Both the position numbers and the translations under genes were made by a program. From positions 186,001-250,000 of the forward strand of contig WBMZ01009030.1 of assembly GCA_013400975.1 (NCBI GenBank): a DNA stretch of 64,000 nucleotides, in the 5' to 3' direction. Every line of letters begins with the position of its first letter. Position 1 is the first letter of the stretch. Source of the DNA: Atrichornis clamosus. Taxonomy: Eukaryota; Chordata; Aves; Passeriformes; Menuridae. Below, one piece after another: positions 49,901-62,123 of the stretch. The notes below the pieces were generated by a model. That model made no database searches. It worked only from the letters and a program-made list of their open reading frames with translations, and was not told where the DNA came from.

Positions 49901-51487
49901 ATGTATTTTTGGGGTACAGCCTTTGTCCATGGAGGTGGCAGGATCTGGCTTTGTCTTAGTAGATTCTGCTACTTTTTACTGATTTTGATGCTACCCTTCT
50001 TAAAACAGCTGAGTTTATTCAGCCCAAAATGGCTCTACAGGAATTCTACATATGTCACATACATTATGTTATTTCAGGAGGGAATAGGAAAGAAAAGAAA
50101 ATCCTCAGCAGAATTGCTGCAGAAACCAATTTTTGTTCTTGGCTTTGTTGTTTTATATCCTCTGCTTCATTGTGGCAGGAGAATTGAATGCAAATGAGAA
50201 AAAAACAGCCCAATCCCAGACACCAATTCTGTGGGATTTAATTTAGGAATTGAAACTCCAGCTTGAATTTTTTTGAGGCAATTTGCAAGTCAGATTATTT
50301 GAAAAATCCAGACGGTCTAAATATTTTTTCCTAGGCAGAGGCGTTGTTTCGGCTTTATCTTATCTATATTTTTGTTGCAGAAGCTGGTGATAAAAGGCCC
50401 CATTGCTTTGGGACTGTTTATATGGATGTGACATTATCTCTCTGTGCTGCTGTCCCTCTGGGTTCTAGCAAAGTGCTTTAGAAGTCCAGGAATGTCTCCT
50501 CTGTTCTTTTGATAACGTGGTTTTCTCTTGTTTTCTGTCTCTTCTTTCTCTACCTTGGCAGAATCTGCCGTGCAAATAGTGCACAGATGAAGGGTGTCTT
50601 CTGAAACCTGTACCAATATTTTGTATCTTTTGTAATTAACTGAAGACAATAATACTGTCTTTTAGGAGAAAATTTTTTTCACCCTGCATTGCTAACATTT
50701 TACACTTTAATCAGAAGCAACAAAAACTTTTGTGGGGAATTATTCTATAGTGTTACAAGTGTTTGATGTTTTCTTCAAGGTGATTCTTTACGTGAGGGTG
50801 CGTATGCAGGTGTTTCATTTGAAGGGCCCATTAAAATCTTTGCTCGCTTTTTAGCTCTGGGACTGGATGAATTTCTATTCAGGTCTGCTGAGCTGGGAAA
50901 GCTGGGACGAACATGTTTGCATTTTAAGTAACTTCCACTGGTAAAGTTGATACAGCAATGAGCTCTTAAAATATGGAAAGGAGATTATATTAATTTTGTC
51001 TAAGTTATCTCCATCATGCAAGTTGATAGCCACTTTCCTTTGTAGCTATTTCTGTGTACTAGACTCCAGTTCCTGGGGTGTGAAAAGCCAGGCTTTCTCA
51101 TCTGCTGTTTGAGAGTAGGCCTGTTCCTCAGTTCCCATAGCCCTGCTTTAAATTCCCCATGCACTCATTTATTTCTCTGTTCAGACCATATCTTTTCCCT
51201 GTAGCAATAATATGGGAACTTCTGCTTGATCCACATCCACTAGTTTTGTCATTTTGCTACAGCACCCTCCCACCAATAATTCATGCAAACATATAATGTG
51301 CAAATTGGATTGGTTTTCATGGAGTAAATACCAGTTCTACTCTCCATTAAGTGTGAGATTAGGTTTTTCAACAGGGGTGAATGAGCACTTGAGTAATCTG
51401 CCTTTAGTTGGCTGGGTGCCATGGAAGCCTGGAAGACCTGGCGAGACAAACCCCTCTCAGGATCAGTTGGCCCGGCCTTTCTGCAGA
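46914..51487. other. Non-coding stretch
   Basis: No gene recognised. An imperfect AT-rich repetition of ATTACTATA-like units lies at about 48085-48140. The 120-codon minus frame at 48977-49339 has no motif or splice support. Confidence 0.55.
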
Positions 51488-51550
51488 GGGATGGACTAAA
51501 TAACCTCTGAAGATCCCTGACAGCTGTAGGCTCTGTTCATTTGATGATGC
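51488..51550 (+). mobile_element. Old CR1 LINE 3'-end fragment
   Basis: GGGATGGACTAAATAACCTC followed by TGAAGATCCCTGACAGCT parallels the CR1 3' end (GGTTGGACTAGATGACCTC, then GAGGTCCCTTCCAACC) with many substitutions. The element is therefore older than the one at 17.28 kb. Upstream sequence from about 51390 may belong to the same insertion but is not clearly alignable by eye. Confidence 0.55.
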
Positions 51551-54500
51551 CTGTGTTTCAGTCATCACCTGGTGGGTTTGTCCATGGGTAAAAGTAACAC
51601 AGGCTGAGGAAGCACAAGCCTAGGCCTCAGACCTTCTGCTTTTGAACCAGAGCTAAGATAGGGGGTAAACTTACTTCCTTTTCCACCCTCCCAGGATGAC
51701 CTTTCTTTTCCCTTTCCACACCTCCTACCTGTACGAGCTGTGCCCTCTTTCCCTGCTTCTTCTATGTTTCATTCCTCATGGGCCTCTGCCACATGTGAGT
51801 CTGTCCAGTTCTGCCCTAAGAGTTTCAGTTTCCTGCTGCACCTACCCTGCTCCTTTGCACCCCTCGGCTACTGAGGATTTTAATCTACCTCACAAGAGGG
51901 ACTGCTTTTTTCTGGACTGGTGCTTCATGTGGCTTGTGCGTTCCTCTCAGCTGGCTTACATACTAATCCCCTCTGAAAGGTTGCTTATTCTGGCTAGAGT
52001 ACCTGCAAGGAAGCAGTCATCTTAATACAAAGGTGTCACGAGTAGGTTGGCAAGTATCCTAAAACAATACAGTGTTATTAAGACATTGTCTGTCTTGCTT
52101 AGCCACCAAACCTAGAAATGTATCTACTGGGGTTTTTTATTGCTTCTGAACATTTCTTGGGGTTAAGCTCTCTGTGCTCATCACTTAGACTTTCTTTGCA
52201 GCTCCCAGACACAGTGTATTAGTGTTAGAGTGTTACTGCCATAGCAGTGGTTCACACAAAGCTGCTGTAGTGCTCCCTGTCTGAGCCAAATACAACTTCA
52301 GTTTGCTTATCTAAATTCGACTGCATGCTTACAATATCGATCTACTTGATAGGAATCTGCATTTATGAACAAGTTTTATGAAAATGGTCTGAAGAAAGGA
52401 AGTCTCCTAAACTGTAGTCTCTTTTAGGTTCTTCACGAAACGGTACCCTCATGTTTCAAGGCAATTTAGTGGCAGTACTTTTAGTGTTTAATACATTGAG
52501 GAAAGCCAGCGCCAAATTGTTAATGTAATAAATACTGAAAGCAGATTAATTTACTCCTTGAATCTATTTCTACGGTGCTATACAAAGACTCCTCTTTTGG
52601 TTATTAAGAATTTAGGGCATGGCAGAATGTCAGTGGGAGTCTGTGGAAGTAATTCCTTTGACTTCAATTGGATTAGTATCAGTTTCTTATGAAATAATTG
52701 TAGAAAATCACTGTATAGGAATTGTTGCTGAAATTCATAACTCATAAAAATATCAGACTAAAAGGAACAAATATGAAGACCACTCCCTGTTGTGAGAGAC
52801 AGACAAGTTAGATACCTTTAACAAGTAATTAAGAAACACATCTCTTTTAATAGATTCATAAAATGCTTCAGACATGCAATGTTAATAAAATCATTGTTAA
52901 TTTGGAGCTTTGCTTTACTGAATCAGGGCTTGGTATATGTCTCTGGATTATGCAGATCTGCTGTCACGCAGAAAACCTGTCTGTTACTGCATTTGAGGTA
53001 ATAATTGGCAGAAAGTTTATATGGAATTTAATGATTGAGTATGAGATTGTTTCCAGATGCATGAGCAAATATACTTTGTTGAACCTCTGAGGAAATGGTC
53101 CCTCACATTAATAGCCCATAACTAAGCATCTGTCAAATTACTTAATGCTTAGGTATTCTTGAAGATTTCCCTTCTTTTCAAAGAAAAAGTAATTGATCCA
53201 GATTAAAGTGATACATTTCCTAAAGGAAAAAAAGCTATGTCAGGTATTGGAGAGCTAGTATAATGGCTGAATTAAAACTGATTGCAAGGCTGGCCACAGA
53301 GAAAAAAAAAAAAGTGCGTTTTTAGCTAACTCTCTTCTTCTCAATGTAAAAAGGAGCTACTCTGTTGTAATTTCAGACAGCAAGGTTGTTTGGGAAAGAG
53401 GAAGTCGTCGAAATTCCTGGAGAACAAATCATTACAATTTTTTCTCTCTGCCATTTAGTGATGTCTGCCTCCCTCTGGGCAGGTTCTTCCATCTCCAGCC
53501 TGGTGGAGCAAGGTCTCCAAGAAGAAGCTTTTCCCCAGCTTCACAGAACCCATGCCCACATCCTACAGTGTTTTCCCTGGCTCAGAGCAAATAGTGCCTG
53601 TGTGCTGAAGCATCATTTCAGTCAAAATCTTTCTGTCCTTGTAATGTGCTGAATCAATGCAGACATTCTCTAGATTTTCTTGCAAAGCTCCTGCTCGGGA
53701 ATGGCCAGACCTTTCAGGAGGATTTGTTTCCTCCAGTGTCTCAAAGCACCTCTGCACACAGTGCTTGCTGAACTCTTGCACTGGCCTCCAGTGCCAGCTC
53801 ACCAGATTTCCCTGACTGCACAGCCATTAATGAACATTGCGTAGCCTTCCCCTCTGTGCATTTTAAGCAGGACATTTCAGGCACAAGTAGAGGCCTAGAT
53901 TAGTACCACTTGGGAACAAACTAAGCAGCAAGGTGTGTCTGTGACTTTCATGTGTGTGATTCAGTGCTGGTTTAAAACAATAAAACCTAGACTAAGGGGA
54001 AGGTGGTTTTGTTTTGAGTGTGTGGCTAAACTTCATTAAGAGGTCGGGTTTCTTCAGGCCAAGTTCAATACCAAAAGCAAGGTTTAATCAATAATATAGC
54101 TCTGCACAGGTCTGATTGATTGATTCAGCCTTTCATGTACTCATGAGATGGAAGAATGAAATAAAAAATGTTCCCTGGAATAAGCAGTGGATGATCCTTT
54201 CAGGTAAATGGCTGTTCTCTCTCCTTGGGGCAAAGCCCCAGGATGTGTATCTGTATGATTTATTATTCTGCTGCACACTACATTGTCTCAGAAGACAGAC
54301 TTTCACTTCCCACGTCACCCCAGTGATCATTCACTTCATCTGTTCCAACCTCAGTTCCTCTCTTCTGGATAGGAGAAATCTGAATGGCACCTTCTGTTTT
54401 TAAGTGAGTTTTCCTCTGGGTTGTGGACATGACCTGACACTTACAAACAGAATTTTAGCAAAAAATTTTGCAGAGTTTCTGCTTTGCAAAACTCTGGAAA

Positions 54501-54558
54501 CTCAAGCTGGTGAAGTATCAACCCAGCCCTTCATACTGCTTCCTGTACCAGATAGAAA
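51551..54558. other. Non-coding stretch
   Basis: A 109-codon plus-strand frame (51696-52025), rich in Ser, Leu and Pro, starts shortly after the CR1 tail but shows no domain. Nothing else is recognised. Confidence 0.55.
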
Positions 54559-54640
54559 TCTTCTAAGATTAACTTGAATTTTTCCACATGAAACTGAGAA
54601 GTCTTCTAAGATTAACTTGAATTTTTCCACATGAAACTGA
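54559..54640. repeat. 43-bp-period tandem duplication
   Basis: A 39-bp sequence beginning TCTTCTAAGATTAACTTG is present identically at 54559-54597 and 54602-54640, separated by GAAG. Absence of differences suggests a recent tandem duplication, assuming it is not an assembly artefact. Confidence 0.95.
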
Positions 54641-57057
54641 ATTTAACTATGCTTATGCAACCAATTTATGCTGAAATATATACATAAACACAGTACAGGG
54701 AAAAAGACACTTTCGAAGGTCTTCTGAGGATATATATAAATTGGTAAGGGCACCCTGAAGATGATACACACATTATATAAAGGCAAACTACTAGTCTCCA
54801 TAACTTTGTATAAAAAGAAATGTTGTTAATGGTTATACAATTATTTATAGTATGTTATATAATACTCTTTGAATTCTGGTGACAAAGACTTCTGTAAGTT
54901 CCATATATGCACTAGGATGCACTTTAGTTTGGTTCATCTAATATTTACTGGGATTTCAGTTCTGCTCTCCTCTGCCAATTGTTAATTAAAAACTTCTATA
55001 TTACTCCACTGCCACTGAAATAACGTAGCTCAGTGAATAAAAGTTCCACTTCTACAAAAGTTGTGGTATTTTTATTCACAATGTTGCCTTGCAGTTTTTC
55101 TCCTCCATTGGTGATGATATTTTTATCTCTATCAACCTTAAACTTTCAGAATTTTATTTGATAGGCTAAAAGTATTGCAAGATTTATAAAAACCCAACCA
55201 ACCAAAACCAACCAAGGCAGGGTGGCTTGCATACAGAATTTAAGATTGGCAATACAGTTTTATTTTACTATTCATGTTATTTTTGTTCTTACTGCTTCCC
55301 CATTCTTTTGGATATCCTCTTTTTTTAGTTTGATGTCTTGATGTATTAGGTATGTTCAGAAATGCATAAAGCATTTGAGAGGTTTTCTGAACACACTCTA
55401 AATTTTAATTAACTGATTAGTTTTTCTGGCAATGTCGGTATCTTTCTATATGCTCTGAGCTAGGTAACCATCTCTGGTGACTAATTCACTAAGAAGATTT
55501 TTGTTTGGCCTTTAAAATCCAGTTATTAGAAAATGGTATTTCAAATAAAAATAGGTGTTGATGATGTTAAATTAATTTTACCTGGTCTACATTTAAAATG
55601 TCAACTACATGAATCAATGTATCTGCTTGATTGGGTTTTATTTCAAATAAGAGAGTAATGTTTAAACAAAAAACTCTTTCACCCCTGCAGACCATTGGTG
55701 GAACACTAGCCATGTTAATGAGAGGGTATTTTCAGAAATAGCTCAAATCAGAAATAGGTTAACCATGAAAATTGTGTAACTGGGACTAATTTTACTCTTG
55801 TTCTCCTGGGTTTCTGCTTGGATGTAGAGTTCAGTGTCTTCAGAAGAGGAGGTACAGCTGTCTACATCTTGTTCATCTTAACTAGACAAATACCTGGTCT
55901 TTATTTTTTTAATCTTAAAGTGTCCTAGTTGTGCCTGTGCTTGACCTCGATTGCACAGCAGATAAGTTTTCTGATTTGCCAACCCTTCTCTGGCAACAGG
56001 GAAAACTCAGGGCAATTCCCAAGTACCAACAGGCAGTCATCTATTTGTTTATCTGCCTACACGAAAACAAATCCCAGCTGGTGGCAGCAGGTTGGTGTGG
56101 AGCCTTGGGCAGGCACAGATTCCTCCTAGAAAGGTTATTAATATCCTTGAAGTAAAACACATATTGAAGTGTCTTAATGGGGGAGAAAAAATAAGTTTCT
56201 CTTGGAAAAGTAAGCTTCTCCTCTAAACATTTGCTGAGTTATCACTGCATAGCAAATTTCTCCTGCTAATTGACCAAGCTGTGTTTGCACGTGTCAGAGA
56301 GACCCTGCAACAGCAGAACCTTGAGCTCTATTCATAATGTCCAAAGGTCTCATCAGGGATGAAAGTCACTTAGCAGTAAAACACTTTATTCTTAGTCCTG
56401 GCTATTCATAGAACATGCTGACATTTTTTTCACATGTCAGAGTTATTCTTTAATAATTTTCTCCTCTATGATACTTTTTTGCAATCTCAAATGTCAGCTA
56501 CAGATCGTCGGATTCATTGCTAAAATGAATTTTAATGTCTAACAGTGTCTTCTCCTTCTATTTATAGTTGCCTGTCTCCAGTACAGAGTCTCCAGATACA
56601 AGATATTATACAAATCCTACCTTTAATATGTTTGTGTTTATGCTCATAGTGCCTGTCAACATTAAGAAACTGTACATGGGCTTAAAAAGATATTTTACAT
56701 AATCACTAAATACCACTAAACCTTTTCTTTTTAGAAGCAAATACCATACCACCCTTCCCAAAGAATATACAGAGGATTATTATTTCAAATTAATATATAG
56801 ACAAGACAGCGTACATGTGTATACATTTATATATACACACACATGCACTTCCTCTTGTTGGAGTATATTTAGTACCTTTTCAGTTTCCCTAACTTTGTAC
56901 AAGTTGACTTGGTGAGCTGGAATTTTCTTCATTGATTGCTAGATACCTCTTTATAAAAACAAAATACATATATTAACTAGTGTTGCATATTTTTCATAAA
57001 TTAGATGAAGGAAAAAGAACTTCTTAGAAAAAAGAGAAATGACAGCTAAAAATATAT
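54641..57057. other. AT-rich non-coding stretch
   Basis: Strongly AT-rich, including TATATATACACACACATG at 56828-56845 and an A/C-rich CCAACCAACCAAAACC string near 55196. No gene recognised. Confidence 0.6.
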
Positions 57058-57119
57058 TCAAGCTAATATACCAAATTTCAACATTGTCACGTTTTCAAAA
57101 AGATACGAGATTTCAGCAG

Positions 57120-57350
57120 GTGTCAGTTTGCCATATTTGCCATATGAGAACACCTGCCCCAACACGGCCAAACGCCGTTTAAAACCCAGAGCTCTGCGGG
57201 TGGGGGCGGATTGAAGGCTCCAAGGGCTGTGCCTTGGCCGTGGTGCTCCATCCCTCCACCGAGCCCAGCGGCAGCACGGCCGGCACCGGCTTCTCCTGAC
57301 TGCCAGGTCTGACTCCATGGCTCACGTCCCATCCCCACGGGGTGAATCCC
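57120..57350. other. Small CpG-enriched patch with minus-strand ORFs
   Basis: After a 9-bp tandem pair (TTTGCCATA at 57127-57135 and 57136-57144), about 200 bp are CpG- and GC-rich with a GGGGGCGG box near 57202-57209. A minus-strand ATG frame (57058-57318, 86 codons, good start context) has an arginine-rich first half and no known domain. A second frame (57123-57728) starts at GTG. It could be a weak CpG island or a decayed GC-rich repeat. Confidence 0.35.
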
Positions 57351-60300
57351 GCTCTGCTGGTGATTGCTGCCCTCAGCTGCTCCCCAGTACGGCCTGGATG
57401 CTTTCAGCAGCACCCATGCTGGGAATGGCTCAGTGCGTTTGACCGTGGCATGTTTCATTTGGATGGAGAACGGCCTGGAGCCCAGACCAAGTACAAAAAT
57501 GGAATATTTTGGAATAGCGTTGTTGACACTGGAACTGAGGGGCAGGCAGGAGGGAGAAGAAACAGTAACAGTAACTAGTTTGGCAAAGTGAGTTTGACTG
57601 CTTTGAGTTGAGGACACGTGAGTGGCAGACAAGGAAGTGGAGCTTTTTGTGTGTGCAAGGAGCTTGGGATGTGGTAAGCAATGAGAAATAACAGAACCAG
57701 GAGCCAGGGATGTGTAGTGGGAACACACACACTGAACGTGACAAAGAGAGGCAGTTTAACTTGGTCAGTAATGTGTAAAGGCTAGAGAAGAGGGCAAACA
57801 GATTATTGCAGACATGAGCTGGGGAGAAAGACTGTGACAAGGACTTAAAAAACCCTAATTGTGAGAAGGAGCCAGAGTAGAAGGGATGAGATTGGCATTC
57901 TACAGGAGTCAAGAAAGGAGAGTGGGGTCAGGCAGCCTTGCTTATCCTCCAGTCTCACCACCATCTGCAGCACCTGCCTGGCAGCTCTTTTCACTGGCAA
58001 AGAAGTTCGTCTGTCTTTAGCCAGCCACTGATGCTGAGTACTGCGGCTTTGAAGGTTTCTTGGTTGGGTTTTTTTCCTTCGCTTTTTTAAAAAATTCTTT
58101 AAGCTCCAGCTTGAAGTGCTTGAGTTTAATGTTTTTAATATCCTATTCTGAAGAACAGAAAGTCAAAATCACTCCAAGAGACAAATCTGTTGAGTAAAAA
58201 ACAGTGGTAGATATTTAATGTAATAACTTGGATACATTTGGATAGTACCAAATGATAGCCAGTAAGTGCATAATAATTATTTTCCTGTTTGTGTTAGCAC
58301 ATCCTTGTACTGTCACACTTGTAATTAATGTTACCATTGAGGTGGAATTGTGAAAAGGCTGTGCCAGCCAATTAAAATGGTAATATGACTTCAGATTCTG
58401 TTTGTGATCATATTGATTCTTTTAATGGAAAGCTTCTCTGTGACCTTTTCCAAGCACATACTGTACTTTTCACACCTTCGTAGATTAAGCTTGTAAAACA
58501 GTATTTTAAATTGTCACACAGTAGACTCGTGGAATTTTATAAATTGCCTAAAAGATGGTAAAAACTACTGTGATTTTGTGATAAAGAGCATTAGAGCACT
58601 GCCAGCAGATCACAAAAAGTCTTTGAAAGTCTACTGGGAATCCCCATGGCAGAATGAAAATCACAGTAGAGCAATTAGGAAAAGGAAGATGTTTTTTATG
58701 AAGACACAGGTATTTGTTGTGGTGGAAAACTTGTTTTAAAAATGTAATATAGCTTTAGCTATCAAAGAAAATGTAGAATAAGAACAACTTATAGTTCATA
58801 AAGTATAAAAATGTCAGTAAAAAGACTTTTGAGATTTGGAAGAAAGCAAGCACTAGAGCTGAGTCTGTTAAACCATAAAACATCAGGCATGGACTTCATT
58901 CCTCAGATACTCAGGTGTGAGAGGTGAACCTAAAGCAAAATTCCGCACTGGAGTCCAACTCCTCTCAAGCTTTACAAGTCTGAACCTTCAGATACAAACC
59001 AATGAGTTAGGTGTGATGGGATTTGAATTTTCTGGAGAGAGAATACTTGGGAAAGGGATTGTGTGAGTGGATTTTAATTGTGATGAAAAAAGGCTTTGGA
59101 GTCTCATAAGGGCAGGAAGTTAATGTGCTGCCAACTTCACTGAATTATAAGAGATTCCTTGGCACACAAAAGAGAGGTAAATGCAGATGCGGTGCTTATT
59201 GACTGCTGGCTTATTGGAGCCAGCTCTGCCCCCTTTTCAGGAAATAAGAGGAATGTACACTAATTCCCTGAGTCTTGCTGGGTGACGGGCTTTGCCTTCC
59301 ACTGCCGAGCTGGTGTGTGGGTCTCTTAGTCTTTAGCCTACTCTCAGTGCTGTGGATGCTCTTCAGCTCTGTGATTCTCACTCTGATCCTGCATTTACCT
59401 TGAGACCAAATCAAGGCTGAGTCTTCTCTTCAGAGCTCCTTGAACAGCTGGGGTTTTTTGAAGCAGCCTTTGCTGGCAACAAAACCCTCTATCTCTCCTT
59501 CCCATCCCAGCATAGTGATCAGTCACCCCATCTGGAATGGCCTGTGAGGAATGCAAACCCAAGTGAAATTCTTCTGATTGAGGTCTGTGGGTTTATATGG
59601 GGTTTATAGTCCTCATTCACTGGATATTTGATTATAAATTCTAAGCTCTCTTAATCATCACAGTCCACTCAGTGTTTCCTTTCTATTTTTTCTCTGTATT
59701 GCCTTTTCTCCTTGAGTATCTGCCTTTAACCAGATTTCGTTAGTGAAATACTTTGATACTTATCAATAAGAGCTAGACTTCCAGTTCATCAACCTTAGTG
59801 ATTTTCTTGTGCTTTGAGTATTTCTTTCATGCTGGAAGGGTTGTACCTGCAAGAAGGGAAATAAAAGGCCAGCTTACTGGGCCGTGTCTGCTGTGAGGTT
59901 TGCTCACCTGCTGCACTCAGTGGGAGGCCATGTGAGCCGTGCTAGCTGGTTGTTATTTGAGGCATTGCTACTCCATCAGGTGGAGGAGCTGTGGGAGACG
60001 GATGGCAGTGGAGGTGGCTCTGCCTCTGCAGTGCAGTGGTCTGGGTTGCACAGATGTGTTTCATACACATTTCCTTTGCGGCTAGGGTGACAAAAACCTG
60101 ACTAGAGGGCCTGAATTTTCTCCCGTTTCCATGGGGAGTGCTTTTGGGAGAGACCTTATCAGAGGCAACTGTTCCCTTTACTTGTCTCTTCCCATCCCAG
60201 GCAGAGGCAGATGAAGAAGCTGTGGTTGATGCCAGACTGCTTTACCCACCTCTCCCCTAAAGGGTACTTCACCCATCTGGTGCAGCAGGGCATTGTGGAA

Positions 60301-61451
60301 GCACGTTTTCTGTGTGCAGTAGTGCCTGAAGGAACACTCTGAGATTTATAACTCTCAGCTGGAACAGCCGGGCAGCCTGTGCTGGCCCACAGAGGCCATG
60401 ACGCTGCTGGCCTTGCTCCAGACAGGTAGAGATGGGACTGCACTGGTCTTGTCCAGGCTTGCTGTGAGATCCCATGGGCCTGTGCTCGGGCCTTGTGGAA
60501 GGTCAGTTTAATTAACTTTTTGATATTCTCGTCTATCATGTACAGTAATGAACACACTGCTGTGCTTCAGCAAAGTAGTCTGATAGCTTTGTCAACATAT
60601 GTTTCACTTGCTGGTGCAGGAAGATGTATGTGGACATACAGAAGTGTGGGAATGATTTGGATAGAGTTGGAGAGTTGCTTGGCATGGCAGGCATAGAGGC
60701 TTATCCCTACCACACCTTCATAAACTATTTGTTATGTGAGTTTTTTCACAGAAGGGAGTGTGGATGATAAGACCAGAGTCTGGGAGCAAAGAGTAAGAAT
60801 GAATTAGGTAATATGGTAGGCACCCCCGCATTTTGAAAAAAATCATAAATATTGAATCAGCTGAAGGTAAATAAATCCCTTTTACTTGAATATACTCCGG
60901 GGCTACGTATCTTGCATTTTATTTAGCTTCAAGTCTGAATTTCTGCTAAGAAGATAAAGATTTTCTTGTTAGATCAATTTCCGATGACAAATTGCCTGAT
61001 TTATATAACAGTGCTACAACTCTGGGGTTTACAACGTTCATCTGTGTAAATCTTGGATCTGATGACTCTGCCCTATTAAAGGCAGTACTGGTGAGTCCTT
61101 TCAAAGATGTTCTCAGACCCTCCTCTGAAGACTTGCTGCTTCTGGTGCTGTGCAGCTATGGATGAATTCCAGCTGACTGAACACACAGGTAACATGCAGT
61201 GGCAGCAGGCAGTACTGCCACACCTTTGCTTTGCTTCCATATGGAAAGCCTGGGGAAAGCTAATGAGCTGCACCACGTTCTCTAGCAGCTCCCCACCTGT
61301 TTGTGTGCCCTCTTTGTAGTTCTTTCTACATCAGTAGTCATTAATGATGGACAGTTTGCAGCAGGAAGAAAGTACTTCAGAGTATCCTGAGTGGACAATG
61401 GGTGTGTTTCCTGCAGGAGAGCCGATGTGAGGACTTTGGCTTGGTGACTCC
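57351..61451. other. Non-coding stretch
   Basis: No gene or element recognised. ORFs of up to 132-160 codons (57430-57912 and 60159-60557, both minus) show no family features. Confidence 0.55.
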
Positions 61452-61994
61452 TCATTTGCAGAGGCACGAGCCCATGCTCGGCTCACCAGATCTGTTTGAG
61501 GCCATCTGGAAGAATCTCTCAGCCCACACGGCTGTTTCCATGTACATACAACTCCTCCCTGAAATTTTATGGTAACTTTGTGTAATAGCTGAAGCACAAG
61601 TTGGCCAGTCACCAGTCTGGTGAGCCACTCTGTCAGTCAAGTAGAACTCCATTAAATTATCAGCTTCTGGTTTGAGTATTCCTATATGAAAACAGATTTT
61701 CTCTCCAATATTCACAGGTTTGACAGAGAGCAAAATATTTCCATTTCCCCCAGCAAACAGCTTGTCCTCATGTAATGACAGTTTTCCATCTGCAAGAACT
61801 GCCTTTTTGATACCACAAACCACCTGAGGTGAAAATGTAACTGACTTGCTTCGCTGTAAACCTGCCAAAAGTGAGATTATTTTTGCCTGTAGCAAGAACA
61901 GTTTTTGTGCCAGTGTATTTTCCAACTTTGCTAAAAGTTGCATACTTCTGATTTTATCAGAACAGAAGAATAGCTGTAGTGTATCTCTTGGCAA
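61452..61994 (-). other. Unidentified 180-codon open frame (minus strand)
   Basis: The frame opens just after a TAG near 62001 and starts at TTG, so any coding use would need splicing. A moderate acceptor (CTGTTCTGATAAAATCAG) and a donor (GACTG|GTGACT) would bound an exon at 61613-61947. The translation includes SLHEDKLFAGGNGNILLSV and looks protein-like, but I recognise no family. It overlaps the plus-strand candidate exon; at most one of the two is likely to be real. Confidence 0.2.
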
Positions 61995-62123
61995 ATTAGC
62001 CTATTCTATTGTGAATCAAGCAGCAGTTTTATTTGGGACTTCAGATTTCATATTCACAGAAGAAATCTCTGGTGTGTCAAATTATGCCTTGTCAGTAGTT
62101 GAATCTGAACTTCTAAATCACAG
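61893..62123 (+). other. Candidate internal exon, 231 bp, unidentified (plus strand)
   Basis: An acceptor (ATTATTTTTGCCTGTAG) and a consensus donor (CACAG|GTAAGA) bound 231 bases, a multiple of three. One frame is open throughout, with one leading and two trailing bases. The peptide ends with ISGVSNYALSVVESELLNH. The phase matches the candidate exon at 41616-41753, so the two could belong to one transcript separated by about 20 kb of intron. No family is recognised. The overlapping minus-strand frame is the competing interpretation. Confidence 0.3.

Noticed and set aside
57123..57728. 201-codon minus-strand open frame
   Set aside because: It starts at GTG, and its length is partly explained by low stop-codon density in the GC-rich patch. 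The translation is low-complexity Ser/Pro/Gly-rich with no recognised family.
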